Positions 25,258 to 34,254 of a stretch of DNA of 64,000 nucleotides are shown one piece after another. The DNA lies in the NCBI GenBank assembly GCA_001801425.1, contig MGXR01000006.1, forward strand, positions 186,001 to 250,000. The letters run 5' to 3'. The DNA is from Gammaproteobacteria bacterium RIFCSPHIGHO2_02_FULL_42_43 (lineage in GTDB: Bacteria; Pseudomonadota; Gammaproteobacteria; Coxiellales; Coxiellaceae). A program made the position numbers and the translations under genes. Under the pieces are notes generated by a model. It saw only the letters and a program-made list of their open reading frames with translations. It was not told the origin of the DNA and made no database searches. Position 1 is the first letter of the stretch, and every line of letters starts with the position of its first letter.

Positions 25258-26334
25258 ATGCGAGATACGGATATTCACGACTCATTGCTTTTTTTTGCAC
25301 GCGCGCTGTTTGTTACCTATTTTTCGCTTTTATTTATGCGAAATGTTGCCTGGTATTTTTTTAATCTCCCCACTCGAGATCAAACCAAAACAACTCGAAA
25401 TTGTTACGATTGGTTTGAGCACTATCTGCCACCTATAAAACATAAAATAGATTACTCAGAAGGTCTTTTTGATTTTGAAGAAAAAGGTATGACATTAGAA
25501 ACAGCCACAGAAAATAAATATCGCTATATTTTTGAATTATTGGAGTTAAAACCTGGCATGTCATTGCTGGACGTTGGTTGTGGCAGTGGCGTGTGGATGG
25601 AATATTGCGCTCAACAAGGCGTTAAAGTAATCGGTCTGACATTATCGTTAGAACAAGTGAGCGTTGTTCGCAAAAAGGGATTAGAAGTGATGCAACAAGA
25701 TTATCGTGTCAAAAACCCAAGCTTTATTGGGCAATTCGACAGAATTACGACGCTTGGCTCAACAGAACACCTGTGCTCTTCCATGGGTGTATTTTCAAAT
25801 AATGCGGCACGACTTCGCAGTCAAAAAACTATCGCGAATGTTTGGCGTTTATTTCAATCTTACTTAAAACCGGATGGAAAAATTTTTGTAACGACGTTGA
25901 CTTGGAACGAGAAAGTACCATGGTCGTTATTGGATCGCACACAGGCTTTTGTGCTCGATCAGCACCATGGTGGATATTATCCCCACCTGAGTGATTTAAA
26001 AAATAAAGTAGCGCCTGATGCTGGGCTTAAAATGACGCACATCGAAGACCATACAGCTGATTATCATTGGTCGAGCATGGTTGATAAGAGACACTTTGGT
26101 TATTTTACAATTGATTGGGATGAAAATACAGTTGATAAAATACGCTATATTTTTACGAGTTTTTTAAAAGGCCCATTTCAATTTCCATTTCATTGGTTAT
26201 ATCAGGTATTCGATACTTGGATGTGGCAATTTGGTGGGCCAAAAAATCGTTCGTTGGTGCCAGAAGAAGTAGAGCATGTCGCACACGCACAATTGAAATA
26301 TTTTTTATTGCAGCCTGCTCAGTTGCTTCAGTAA
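25258..26334 (+). CDS. SAM-dependent methyltransferase related to cyclopropane-fatty-acid synthase
   Basis: Class I methyltransferase of 358 residues. After a short N-terminus there is one hydrophobic helix (about 9-35). The Rossmann domain then shows motif I LLDVGCGSG (103-111), the CFA-family strand GLTLSLEQ (126-133), and a later CFA-like H-TADYHWSS segment. The family acts on lipid double bonds or related acceptors at the membrane, but the acceptor here is unknown. The ATG at 25258 has GTGAGG upstream. It stands alone between vapC and a MITE-like repeat, in the accessory region. Confidence 0.82.
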   Translation: MRDTDIHDSLLFFARALFVTYFSLLFMRNVAWYFFNLPTRDQTKTTRNCYDWFEHYLPPIKHKIDYSEGLFDFEEKGMTLETATENKYRYIFELLELKPGMSLLDVGCGSGVWMEYCAQQGVKVIGLTLSLEQVSVVRKKGLEVMQQDYRVKNPSFIGQFDRITTLGSTEHLCSSMGVFSNNAARLRSQKTIANVWRLFQSYLKPDGKIFVTTLTWNEKVPWSLLDRTQAFVLDQHHGGYYPHLSDLKNKVAPDAGLKMTHIEDHTADYHWSSMVDKRHFGYFTIDWDENTVDKIRYIFTSFLKGPFQFPFHWLYQVFDTWMWQFGGPKNRSLVPEEVEHVAHAQLKYFLLQPAQLLQ

Positions 26335-26352
26335 CCATTATCTGAACGCTTA

Positions 26353-26512
26353 GAGCTTGTTTAAGATCTCCGGGCTCAAGCGAAAATGATGATATTCGAG
26401 TGGAAATAAATGAAAATTTAAGGTTAATATTCTTTAATCTTGACCGAAAATTTTCATTTATTTACACCGAATAGCGTCATTTGCAGCGAGTCAGGAGATT
26501 TTAAACAAGCTC
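26353..26512 (+). mobile_element. 160-bp MITE-like element with TTA target duplication
   Basis: GAGCTTGTTTAAGATCTCC at 26353 and its near-exact reverse complement (one mismatch) ending at 26512 form terminal repeats. TTA flanks both sides. The interior is itself a palindrome (AAATAAATGAAAATTT against AAAATTTTCATTTATTT) and codes for nothing. Confidence 0.75.
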
Positions 26513-26557
26513 TTAGTGTTGCGATAGTCATAAAATTTTATACGGATGCTACATAGA

Positions 26558-27763
26558 ATGAATAGATTTTTTTTAGCAGTCTTATTGTTTTACTGCACAT
26601 CTTCACTTGCGCAATTGAGTAATATGATCGTGTTTGGAGATAGTTTATCTGATGTTGGAAATTTTCCGGAGTCGAGTCGCGTTTGGTGGGATCCTCAGGG
26701 AAAAAAGGATTTGCATAATATAGTACCGCAATTGTATGTGCCTTTCTCAAACCCGGTTAGTACTCAAACAGATAACCCTTATCTTGCAAAACAAGCGCCG
26801 ATTGAAAATAATAAAAATCCGCGAAAATATCGCAGCATCAGTTGGCCGCAATATTTTTTGATAGACGCTAAAAATAAAAAATTACTACCATCTGATTATA
26901 TTGCGCCGAGCAATTTATTAAATACACAAAAAATTCCCAATGCTATTTCATTTAATTATGCGTGGGGATATGCAACATCTGAAAAAAATTGCGTGAATCC
27001 ACACTATCAATTAATAAAAAATTGCGATTCAAAAAGTATTTATGATGCAAGAAAAAATTACGAGGAAAATCCATCTCACCAAAATTATTTGAAATTAGAG
27101 ATTCCTGGATTATTTCAACAGCTGCAATTATTTACGCAGGATTATCACGCTAACAAAATCTCAGTAGATAAAAATACTGTGTATGCATTTTGGATTGGTG
27201 GGAATGATTTGATTATTGCTGCTAATGAATTGCGTAAACGAGGAAACCCATTTCCGGCGCTAAAATTTATTTTTGGTGGTGTCGAAAAAAATGAATTAAA
27301 AAATATTTCGATTCTGATTCAGCAGTTGCCCGTTAATCAACGCCCAAAAAATATATATGCTCTTGAATTATTTAATCCGGGATTAACACCAGGTTTTTAT
27401 CATACGAAAATTGCTAGCATCGCCAATTTTTTTGTGAAATGCGCTAATTTTTGGTTAAGATGGGATACAAAATTATTTAATTTATTTTCAAATACAAAAA
27501 TTGTCATCATGCCTGTTTATCAATGGTATGAAAATGATTCCGAAAATACGTTATTTCAAGCGCATATGGGACAAGCATGTCAACTGAATTTTAAAGATTA
27601 TACCAATCCAACGATCATTCCAAAAACAAATTGCATGGGATTTATGTTTTGGAATGCAGTGCATCCAGCGTCCGGGATGAATAAGAGAGTGGCGGAATTA
27701 TTTTTAAATCAAATAATTGATAAAAAAAGTCACTTCTCAAAAACCAGCGGTACTTTATGCTGA
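26558..27763 (+). CDS. secreted GDSL/SGNH lipase or acyltransferase
   Basis: A 401-residue serine hydrolase with a signal peptide (FFLAVLLFYCTSSLAQ). SGNH blocks are visible: block I FGDSLSD with nucleophile Ser29, block III FWIGGNDL, and block V WNAVHPAS with the catalytic His. Between blocks I and III lies a long insertion with several Cys. The layout resembles the PlaA-type lysophospholipase/acyltransferases of Legionella, which act outside the cytoplasm. Another ATG 12 nt upstream is possible, but the chosen one gives a cleaner signal peptide. It converges on the next, minus-strand gene with only 2 bp between stops. Confidence 0.87.
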   Translation: MNRFFLAVLLFYCTSSLAQLSNMIVFGDSLSDVGNFPESSRVWWDPQGKKDLHNIVPQLYVPFSNPVSTQTDNPYLAKQAPIENNKNPRKYRSISWPQYFLIDAKNKKLLPSDYIAPSNLLNTQKIPNAISFNYAWGYATSEKNCVNPHYQLIKNCDSKSIYDARKNYEENPSHQNYLKLEIPGLFQQLQLFTQDYHANKISVDKNTVYAFWIGGNDLIIAANELRKRGNPFPALKFIFGGVEKNELKNISILIQQLPVNQRPKNIYALELFNPGLTPGFYHTKIASIANFFVKCANFWLRWDTKLFNLFSNTKIVIMPVYQWYENDSENTLFQAHMGQACQLNFKDYTNPTIIPKTNCMGFMFWNAVHPASGMNKRVAELFLNQIIDKKSHFSKTSGTLC

Positions 27764-27765
27764 AG

Positions 27766-28656
27766 TTAGGCGCCATTTTTTGGATCATGTATTGCGCCAT
27801 CATCAGCCGGTCTGTATTTATTTTTTAATAATTCTTTGCGCGTGCGATCATAGGCAGTGTACGCGGGTTCGTTTTTTTGATGCAGTGTTTTTTTAAAAAA
27901 AGGAGTGGAAAGATGTAATGATTCCGTTGCATTTTCAAAAGTGCCCCGTTCTTGATGTGCAATTACTTTCAGCAGCGCATCGCGTTTTTTAGGCCCTTTC
28001 ACTTTTGCTGCAACCCTTCTCATTTCGATAAATGCGCGCTGCATGACCAGAAAGAAAAAATGCATGCCTTGTTCTGGCGTTAAATTTCCCATGGAAACTT
28101 GATTTAAAATGGCAAGTAATCTTTTGCGGTAGGTGCGGCCGTGCATTCTATCTTCCAAATAACAGTCAACCAAGTTGACAGTTTTGGGTGCACACACCGT
28201 CATGTTATTCATATCATCAAATGCGGTGCCATCAAAAATTGATTGCTGTTTTTGAGATAAAAATTCAACGGTGTTATCCGGCGAATAATCGATAACGCGC
28301 GGAAATAAAGAAGAATGACACGCATCCAGTTCATATTTCGCAATACCGACGCCATGTTGTTTACAGGTTCTGCCAATAGTAATAAATCGTTTGCTGTTGT
28401 GATAAAGCACCAGCATTAAAAAATACAGCCTGACGCGCCATGTTGCGTGATATTCAATGTGATGACGATAGATGTGTATCCAAGTGAGTAGCGATGCATT
28501 TTTTTTAGAAAAGGGTAGTGGACCGAGTGATGGGGTTTTAGTTGTTCGGTAACTCGTGATTTTTCGATCAGGAAGTTTAATGGGGATAAAACGGCGCATA
28601 GGAGTATCGAGAAGCCCGACGTGGTTTGAGATGAGCATACATCTCAGCTTTCGCAT
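27766..28656 (-). CDS. hypothetical basic protein, unknown function
   Basis: I do not recognise it. Up to 296 residues, rich in His, Arg and Tyr, with a short hydrophobic stretch near residues 77-86 (RLYFLMLVLYH) but no clear signal peptide. The C-terminal 120 residues look helical and charged (MRRVAAKVKGPKKRDALLKV). In-frame Met codons at 7 and 20 are possible alternative starts. It ends tail-to-tail against the lipase and starts about 45 bp downstream of the agmatinase stop, on the same strand. A host-directed effector is one possibility given the neighbours, without direct support. Confidence 0.5.
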   Translation of the reverse strand: MRKLRCMLISNHVGLLDTPMRRFIPIKLPDRKITSYRTTKTPSLGPLPFSKKNASLLTWIHIYRHHIEYHATWRVRLYFLMLVLYHNSKRFITIGRTCKQHGVGIAKYELDACHSSLFPRVIDYSPDNTVEFLSQKQQSIFDGTAFDDMNNMTVCAPKTVNLVDCYLEDRMHGRTYRKRLLAILNQVSMGNLTPEQGMHFFFLVMQRAFIEMRRVAAKVKGPKKRDALLKVIAHQERGTFENATESLHLSTPFFKKTLHQKNEPAYTAYDRTRKELLKNKYRPADDGAIHDPKNGA

Positions 28657-28699
28657 GATACACCCAATCCTTGAGTCAATATCTTGCTTTCATCGTATC

Positions 28700-29707
28700 T
28701 TACTTTCGCAGAAAACTAAATCCCAAAATTTTATAAGCAAGCTTGGCTGCCAAAAAATCGCAAGCATGCAAATTCGGTTTCGGTGCCAGTTCATTGATAT
28801 CAGCACCAACGATATTTCCAACTTTGGAAGCCGCTTCGATGATGTCGATAGTTTCTTGCCAAAATAATCCGCCAGGCTCGGGTGTTCCAGTCGCTGACAT
28901 GACGCTGCCATCTAATCCATCCAAATCAAATGTGAGATAAATCGGTCGGTTGCGTAATGGTTTTAGTATGGTTTCGAGGTCCCAACGCGCTTTATCTTTT
29001 GCCCAATAAATGTGAATGCGGTGACGATTCGCTTCCAAAAATGGAATTTCTTCAGCAGAAATATTGCGAATGCCAAGCGATACCAATTCAATGTTGTCGT
29101 GATCCAAGCAACGGCGAAGGGCTGCTGCATGTGAATAATGCACGCCGTGAAAACCATCGCGCAAATCGGCGTGCGCATCAAAATGCAGCATGACCAGATT
29201 CGGATATTTTTTCACGAAGGGGCGAATGGCACCGGGTGTGATGGAATGTTCGCCGCCAAACACAAATGGAAATTTATGATCATCCAATACACCCTGCACG
29301 ATTTTTTCCAGCTGATCGACTGCTTTTTCAATCGGTTTTTTGATCACGGGTTCTGGCAGAGTAACAATCCCAATTTGCTGACAGGGCTCGCAGAAAAAAT
29401 GTTCGTCAAACAATTCCACTTGATGCGATGCCTTGATCATTGCTTGCGGGCCTTTGGCGGTTCCGCCGCCGTAACTGACTGACGCTTCAAGACCAAAAGG
29501 AATGATGACCGCTTTCGCTTGCGTGTAATTCACCGCATTTTTTTTGTCGAGACCGAGAAAAGCTTTTTGAGAGGGGAGGATTTTGGTTACCCGCTTGCTG
29601 GCGCGCGCGTCTACGCGTAAATTCACCCGCTCGCTGGCGCGCGCGTCTACGTGTAAATTCACCCGCTCGCTGGCGCGCGCGGTTCTTTGCTTATTGATTT
29701 TAATCAT
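28700..29707 (-). CDS. speB: agmatinase / arginase-family ureohydrolase with repeat-derived N-terminus
   Basis: Hydrolyses agmatine to putrescine and urea, or a related guanidino substrate. Manganese ligands of the ureohydrolase fold are visible: His154 (GGEHSIT), Asp177, His179 and Asp181 (HFDAHADLRD), Asp261 and Asp263 (TFDLDGLDGS). The sequence SATGTPEPGG is agmatinase-like. The ATG overlaps the stop of the upstream gene (ATGA), fixing this start. Residues 8-40 are then three near-copies of RASERVNLHVDA, encoded by a 36-bp GC-rich repeat inserted in frame before the normal N-terminus. No Met occurs between 1 and 90, so the extension is probably translated. Confidence 0.88.
   Translation of the reverse strand: MIKINKQRTARASERVNLHVDARASERVNLRVDARASKRVTKILPSQKAFLGLDKKNAVNYTQAKAVIIPFGLEASVSYGGGTAKGPQAMIKASHQVELFDEHFFCEPCQQIGIVTLPEPVIKKPIEKAVDQLEKIVQGVLDDHKFPFVFGGEHSITPGAIRPFVKKYPNLVMLHFDAHADLRDGFHGVHYSHAAALRRCLDHDNIELVSLGIRNISAEEIPFLEANRHRIHIYWAKDKARWDLETILKPLRNRPIYLTFDLDGLDGSVMSATGTPEPGGLFWQETIDIIEAASKVGNIVGADINELAPKPNLHACDFLAAKLAYKILGFSFLRK
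29590..29684 (-). repeat. in-frame 36-bp GC-rich tandem repeat in the agmatinase 5' end
   Basis: Two and two-thirds copies of a 36-bp unit, read on the minus strand as CGCGCGCGCCAGCGAGCGG plus a spacer containing AATTTAC. The hairpin core CCGCGCGC-GCCA-GCGAGCGG is the same as in intergenic members, with a different loop. It codes for RASERVNL(H/R)VDA. Confidence 0.85.
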
Positions 29708-30747
29708 GCTTTTACCGTTTCAGTGGCGTTTTGAAAGAGTTTGGTAAATTCGCGTGCGGCGCGTTCTTTCCAATAACCGCGGTGATAGGCGTCACTCGCG
29801 AGTAGCGGCAACACGGTGGTTGCTTCGGCATAAATCATTTGTTCATCCGTCGTTTCGACTTTGCCCCACGAGCAGGCTTCTTTCAGCGTTGAGCTCGAGC
29901 ACGCGCCATCGCGCACATCGGCAACGGTAATTTGAATGGCGTAGCGATGCATTTCTGCTTCTACACCAATCATTTCAGCGCAGACGACGGTGTCTTGTGC
30001 GAAATTTTTGGGAACGCCGCCGCCAATCATTAATAATCCCGTGGTGCCCGCTTTAATTTTAACGTCGGTTAATTCACGGAAATCTTTCACAGAATCGATG
30101 GTGATATGTTGCTTGGGGCGCTGCACTTGATGCATAACCAAGCCAAAGCCCGCAGAAGAGTCGGTGAAAGCGGGGCAGAAGATAGGAACATTTTTTTCAT
30201 ACGCCAATTGCACCAATGAATTTTTCTTTCTAGCACCACCCTCACTTAAAAACCGACCCATTTCATGGATAAATTCACGCGAAGAATAGGCACGTACCGG
30301 CAATTGATTCGCAATTTTTAAAATGGTTTTGTCGCAATCTTGCAATGCTTCTTCATCAATGTAGGTATCGTAAATACGATCGATATACAAATCGCGCAGT
30401 TGATTGTCGTCAACTGTTCCCGCAGCTTGATAATGTTTGTGACCGAGCGCTTCAAAGAAATCCATATCAACGATGCTGGCGCCAGTTGCAACGATGGCAT
30501 CTACCATGTTGTATTTGACGAGGTCATGATAGAGCTGCATGCAACCGCCGGCGCTGGTTGAGCCTGCGATGGTTAAGAGGATTGAGCAAGATTGATCTTG
30601 CAGCATGCGATTGAAAATTTGTGTGGCGCGCGCCAAATCGCGCGAGCTAAAAGACATTTTATCCATGGCATCGATAATGGGGCGTGCATCGAACGAGGCA
30701 ATGTCGATGTGTTCAACGGCTTTTTTTAGCAAATCATTTTTTTTCAT
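29704..30747 (-). CDS. deoxyhypusine-synthase-like enzyme (probable homospermidine synthase)
   Basis: NAD-dependent aminobutyl transferase of the deoxyhypusine synthase family, 347 residues. The NAD-site segments TIAGSTSAGG, ATGASIVDMD and GLLMIGGGVPKNF are present. So is the active-site lysine of the family (Lys296 in EACSWGK, matching Lys329 of the human enzyme). Bacteria lack eIF5A, so the likely role is polyamine synthesis, such as homospermidine, rather than protein modification. The ATG at 30747 has GGAG six nt upstream; a TTG four codons earlier would overlap that site. It is translationally coupled to the downstream agmatinase. Confidence 0.87.
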   Translation of the reverse strand: MKKNDLLKKAVEHIDIASFDARPIIDAMDKMSFSSRDLARATQIFNRMLQDQSCSILLTIAGSTSAGGCMQLYHDLVKYNMVDAIVATGASIVDMDFFEALGHKHYQAAGTVDDNQLRDLYIDRIYDTYIDEEALQDCDKTILKIANQLPVRAYSSREFIHEMGRFLSEGGARKKNSLVQLAYEKNVPIFCPAFTDSSAGFGLVMHQVQRPKQHITIDSVKDFRELTDVKIKAGTTGLLMIGGGVPKNFAQDTVVCAEMIGVEAEMHRYAIQITVADVRDGACSSSTLKEACSWGKVETTDEQMIYAEATTVLPLLASDAYHRGYWKERAAREFTKLFQNATETVKA

Positions 30748-30812
30748 GCAGTACTCCAAAACGAAAATGACGCGAAAATCGCGCCATTTTTGTAACAGCT
30801 CAGCCCCCCATA

Positions 30813-30933
30813 AAAACGCTCACTTTCGGGTGCTTTTTCACGAAAAATCTCTTCGAAATGCTCACATACTGACGTGTATGCTCCGCTTTCTCATCGATTT
30901 TTCGTAAAAAATCACCTCAAAATTGAGCGTTTT
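30813..30933 (-). repeat. 121-bp imperfect palindrome
   Basis: Between the decarboxylase and deoxyhypusine-synthase-like genes. Outer arms AAAACGCTCA and TGAGCGTTTT, inner arms ACGAAAAATC and GATTTTTCGT, and a central CATACTGACGTGTATG. Its architecture is like the palindrome between the tRNA genes at 15.3 kb, with a small inner palindrome at the centre. It could be a mobile hairpin or a large stem in the polyamine transcript. Confidence 0.7.
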
Positions 30934-30987
30934 AGTAATTCAGGCATAGGAGCCCTGATCTGTTACCCATTTTTTACATCATTAAAA

Positions 30988-32172
30988 TTAAGCGGCTATT
31001 ACTTCCAGCGGCTCACGTGAAATAGCGGAAGTATCATACAATGTCATGAGTGGTTCGTCATCTACGTTGAACACATCTTTGCGTTGCGTAAAACCATTGA
31101 ATTTGGTTGACAGCGTTCTGCCATAAGCGCCGAGCTGACCGACTTCAATGAAATCCCCTTCTTTGATATTGTTGGGCAAATAAAATGGCCCCGCCATTTG
31201 ATCCAGCGAGTCGCACGTTGGGCCGTAAAAACGATATGCCGTGAGACTGTTGTCTTCGCTTTCGCGCGGTTTGATGTGCTGCACGGGATAGATGAGTTTT
31301 GGAAAACCTGCGTCAAACATGGCGCCATAAATGCCGTCGTTGATATACAACGCATCATTCTTGCGAAGCAGCACCTGTATGATGAGTGACGTCGATTCTG
31401 CCACCAGTGCACGACCCGGCTCGCAATACAGTTTCAAATTGCGATTGCGATTCATGATCGAGAATTCTTGGCGAATCGCCGTAAAATAATGTTCGAGCGG
31501 CGGGGGAATCAATCCAGGGTAGATCGATGGAAAACCACCGCCCACATTCAACGAGTCGATAGAGAATCGCAGTGGGCGCAACAAATCGCGCGTCATGCGA
31601 ATGGCGATGCGATACGCGTCAGGATGCATGCATTGTGAACCTACGTGAAAACAAACGCCGAGTTTCTCAGCCGCTTGTCGCGTCGCTTTGAGCAGCGTTG
31701 GCGCATTAATCATGTTAATCCCAAATTTGTCTGCGAGGCTGTGTTCAGCGTAAGTGTTGGGGATGCTTAAGCGCACGTGCAATGCCAAGTCTTTCGCATT
31801 CTCCGTTTCTTCCATAATTTTTTTAAGTTCTGCTTCAGAATCGAGTGAGAAGTGACGCACGCCGTAAGTGAAATATGCTTCACGTATCGCTTGGCGCGAT
31901 TTAACGGGGTTCATGAAGAAACATTCGCAATCGGGAAATAGCGATTTGACGAGCTCGATTTCAGGCAGTGACGCAAGCTCAAACGAATGCACACCGAGCG
32001 CGTGAACTTGCTGAATGATATGCGGCTCTGGATTGGTTTTAATGGCATACAACACTTTTCCATCAAAATGCGACTGAAAATATCGCACGGCTTTTTGCAG
32101 AATGTGTGGGCGAAAAATAAAAAACGGCTCGCGATGCGCGCCAGGATCTTCGAGTAATTCAGTTAGTTTCAT
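30988..32172 (-). CDS. ornithine/lysine/diaminopimelate decarboxylase family 2 enzyme
   Basis: PLP-dependent fold III decarboxylase of 394 residues, probably making putrescine from ornithine (or cadaverine from lysine). The PLP lysine is Lys45 in YAIKTNPEP. Other motifs are FHVGSQC, the phosphate-binding LNVGGGFPS, YCEPGRALVAES, and the dimer-interface catalytic Cys in FYGPTCDSLD. It is first in the minus-strand order decarboxylase - deoxyhypusine-synthase-like - agmatinase, so all three enzymes would act on polyamines. Substrate choice cannot be read with certainty. Confidence 0.9.
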   Translation of the reverse strand: MKLTELLEDPGAHREPFFIFRPHILQKAVRYFQSHFDGKVLYAIKTNPEPHIIQQVHALGVHSFELASLPEIELVKSLFPDCECFFMNPVKSRQAIREAYFTYGVRHFSLDSEAELKKIMEETENAKDLALHVRLSIPNTYAEHSLADKFGINMINAPTLLKATRQAAEKLGVCFHVGSQCMHPDAYRIAIRMTRDLLRPLRFSIDSLNVGGGFPSIYPGLIPPPLEHYFTAIRQEFSIMNRNRNLKLYCEPGRALVAESTSLIIQVLLRKNDALYINDGIYGAMFDAGFPKLIYPVQHIKPRESEDNSLTAYRFYGPTCDSLDQMAGPFYLPNNIKEGDFIEVGQLGAYGRTLSTKFNGFTQRKDVFNVDDEPLMTLYDTSAISREPLEVIAA

Positions 32173-32339
32173 CTCTCATAAACCCCCGCTTGTGGATTCC
32201 TAAAAAAAGGACTGCAAATCATATAACGTTAAAGATGATGATACCAGTTTTTTTTTCAAAAAAAACAGATCCTGTCCCTGAAGTATCGACAGCTAATTTC
32301 AGTCTGTGAACGCTTGCTTGAATCCGGTATGATGAGTCG

Positions 32340-33587
32340 ATGAAAAAACCATTGTCACTTACCATCGGATTACGCTACACGCGCGCAAAAAGACGCAGTC
32401 ATTTCGTCTCTTTTATTTCGCTCGCGTCACTTCTTGGTATTGCGCTCGGCGTCATGGTGCTCATCACCGTGCTCTCCATCATGAATGGATTTAATCAGCA
32501 AATTCGCGAACGTTTTTTTGCAATAACACCGGCAGTTACTGTCACAACGCAAAGTGATATCTCAAACAATTGGCCGACGTTGGTGAAGACAGCGGAGTCA
32601 ATTTCAGGCGTGACAGCAGCAGCGCCTTATGTCAGCGGCAACGGGATGATTATGCAAGGGCGTCAATTTGCTGGCGTGACTCTCATGGGAATATTGCCCG
32701 CGCAAGAGTCGCATATTTCAGCGTTACAGCAGCATCTCACGCAAGGATCGTTGAATACTTTGCTGCCGGGAAAATTTCATGTGGTGATCGGGCAGGGCTT
32801 GTCAGAAGTATTGGGTGTTGGTGTGGGAGATCATCTCACGGTGTTAACACCGCAATCGACCATCACATTGGTCGGCGTTTTTCCGCGTTACAAAGAATTT
32901 AAAATTACGGGGATTTATCACACGACTGGTGGTTTGTATGATGCGTCATTACTTTTTATTAATATGCAGGATGCAGAAAAATTATTTTTGCAGGGGGCAA
33001 GAGAGTCGGGCGTGCACATTCATTTACGAGATCTTTATCAAGCGCAATCGGTTACCGACATCTTGCAAAGCAGATTAGCGGATAATTACAGCATCACCAA
33101 TTGGACCGTGCAATTCGGTGCGTTTTTCCAAGCGCTCGCGATGGAAAAAATGATTTTATTTATTATTTTATTGTTCATCATCGGCGTTGCGGCATTTAAT
33201 TTGGTGTCGACACTCGTGATGGTTGTGAATGATAAACGCGCGGATATTGCGATTTTAAGAACATTGGGTGCACGTCCGCGCACAATTATGTTGGCGTTTA
33301 TGGTGCAAGGACTTCTGGTTGGATTGATGGGAACGATGCTTGGCTTAGCGTTGGGGTTGCCGCTTGCAGCACACGTGACACCGATTGCCAATTGGTTGCA
33401 AGATGTGTTTCACATTCAATTTGTGCGTTCCTCTGTTTATTTTATTAATTTTGTGCCGTCAGAAATTCAGTGGCACGATGTGGTGACGGTGTGTTTGTCA
33501 GCGATTATTTTTAGCCTGCTCGCAACAATTTATCCCGCGATTCTGGCATTCAAGACCGAGCCCGCGGAGGCACTGCGTTATGAGTGA
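32340..33587 (+). CDS. lolC: lipoprotein-releasing ABC transporter membrane subunit
   Basis: Inner-membrane subunit of the LolCDE complex, which passes mature lipoproteins to LolA. The 415 residues show the FtsX/MacB layout: N-terminal helix ([24 protein letters not shown]), a large periplasmic domain (about 50-265), and three C-terminal helices. The C-terminal FtsX segment [21 protein letters not shown] contacts the ATPase. There is one membrane gene here with lolD and no separate lolE, so the protein may form a homodimer (LolF type). It overlaps lolD by 8 nt. Confidence 0.93.
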   Translation: MKKPLSLTIGLRYTRAKRRSHFVSFISLASLLGIALGVMVLITVLSIMNGFNQQIRERFFAITPAVTVTTQSDISNNWPTLVKTAESISGVTAAAPYVSGNGMIMQGRQFAGVTLMGILPAQESHISALQQHLTQGSLNTLLPGKFHVVIGQGLSEVLGVGVGDHLTVLTPQSTITLVGVFPRYKEFKITGIYHTTGGLYDASLLFINMQDAEKLFLQGARESGVHIHLRDLYQAQSVTDILQSRLADNYSITNWTVQFGAFFQALAMEKMILFIILLFIIGVAAFNLVSTLVMVVNDKRADIAILRTLGARPRTIMLAFMVQGLLVGLMGTMLGLALGLPLAAHVTPIANWLQDVFHIQFVRSSVYFINFVPSEIQWHDVVTVCLSAIIFSLLATIYPAILAFKTEPAEALRYE

Positions 33588-34254
33588 GGTGATGCTGCGC
33601 TGCCACAAATTGGGGAAAACATTTCAAGATGCGGGCTTGCCGGTTCGTGTTTTTGAAGCCATCGATTTTTCTGTAGCACCTGGAGAAATGGTTGCGATTG
33701 TTGGCGCTTCGGGTTCAGGTAAATCAACGTTGTTGCAATTGCTGGGTGGCTTGGATAAACCGACACACGGCATTGTTGAAATTGCAGGGCAACAGATTGC
33801 TACGTTGAGTGAACGCGAGCGTTGTGCGTTACGCAATCGCCATTTGGGTTTTATCTATCAATTCCATCACTTACTGCCAGAATTTAATGCGTTAGAGAAT
33901 GTGTGTTTTCCCTTGTGGATCGCAGGCAGTTCCAAACAAGTTGCGCGCGACAAAGCGATGGCAATGTTGGTGCAGGTGGGTTTGGAAAATAGAGCCTTGC
34001 ATCGCATCGGTGAATTATCCGGAGGCGAGCGGCAACGTATTGCGATTGCGCGTGCATTGGTGCATCAGCCGACGTGTGTGTTGGCCGATGAGCCGACAGG
34101 TAATTTGGATCAACACACTGCTGACACCGTGTTTGAATTGATGTTGTCACTGAATCAAAAAATCAATACAAGCTTTGTGATGGTGACGCACAATGAAGCG
34201 CTCGCACGTCGTTGTCATCGCACGTTAACGCTATCAAACGGACAGCTTTCGTGA
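33580..34254 (+). CDS. lolD: lipoprotein-releasing ABC transporter ATPase
   Basis: Cytoplasmic ATPase of the Lol lipoprotein sorting complex, 224 residues. Walker A is GASGSGKST, the ABC signature is [15 protein letters not shown], Walker B is [12 protein letters not shown], and the switch His is in [10 protein letters not shown]. This size and the insert [23 protein letters not shown] are typical of LolD. It is coupled at both ends: 8 nt with lolC and a GTGA overlap with hflX. Confidence 0.95.
   Translation: MSEVMLRCHKLGKTFQDAGLPVRVFEAIDFSVAPGEMVAIVGASGSGKSTLLQLLGGLDKPTHGIVEIAGQQIATLSERERCALRNRHLGFIYQFHHLLPEFNALENVCFPLWIAGSSKQVARDKAMAMLVQVGLENRALHRIGELSGGERQRIAIARALVHQPTCVLADEPTGNLDQHTADTVFELMLSLNQKINTSFVMVTHNEALARRCHRTLTLSNGQLS

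Noticed and set aside
25258-26334. True cyclopropane-fatty-acid synthase (cfa)
   Set aside because: The Rossmann motifs fit, but the N-terminal membrane helix and shorter C-terminal part differ from Cfa; kept as CFA-like methyltransferase.
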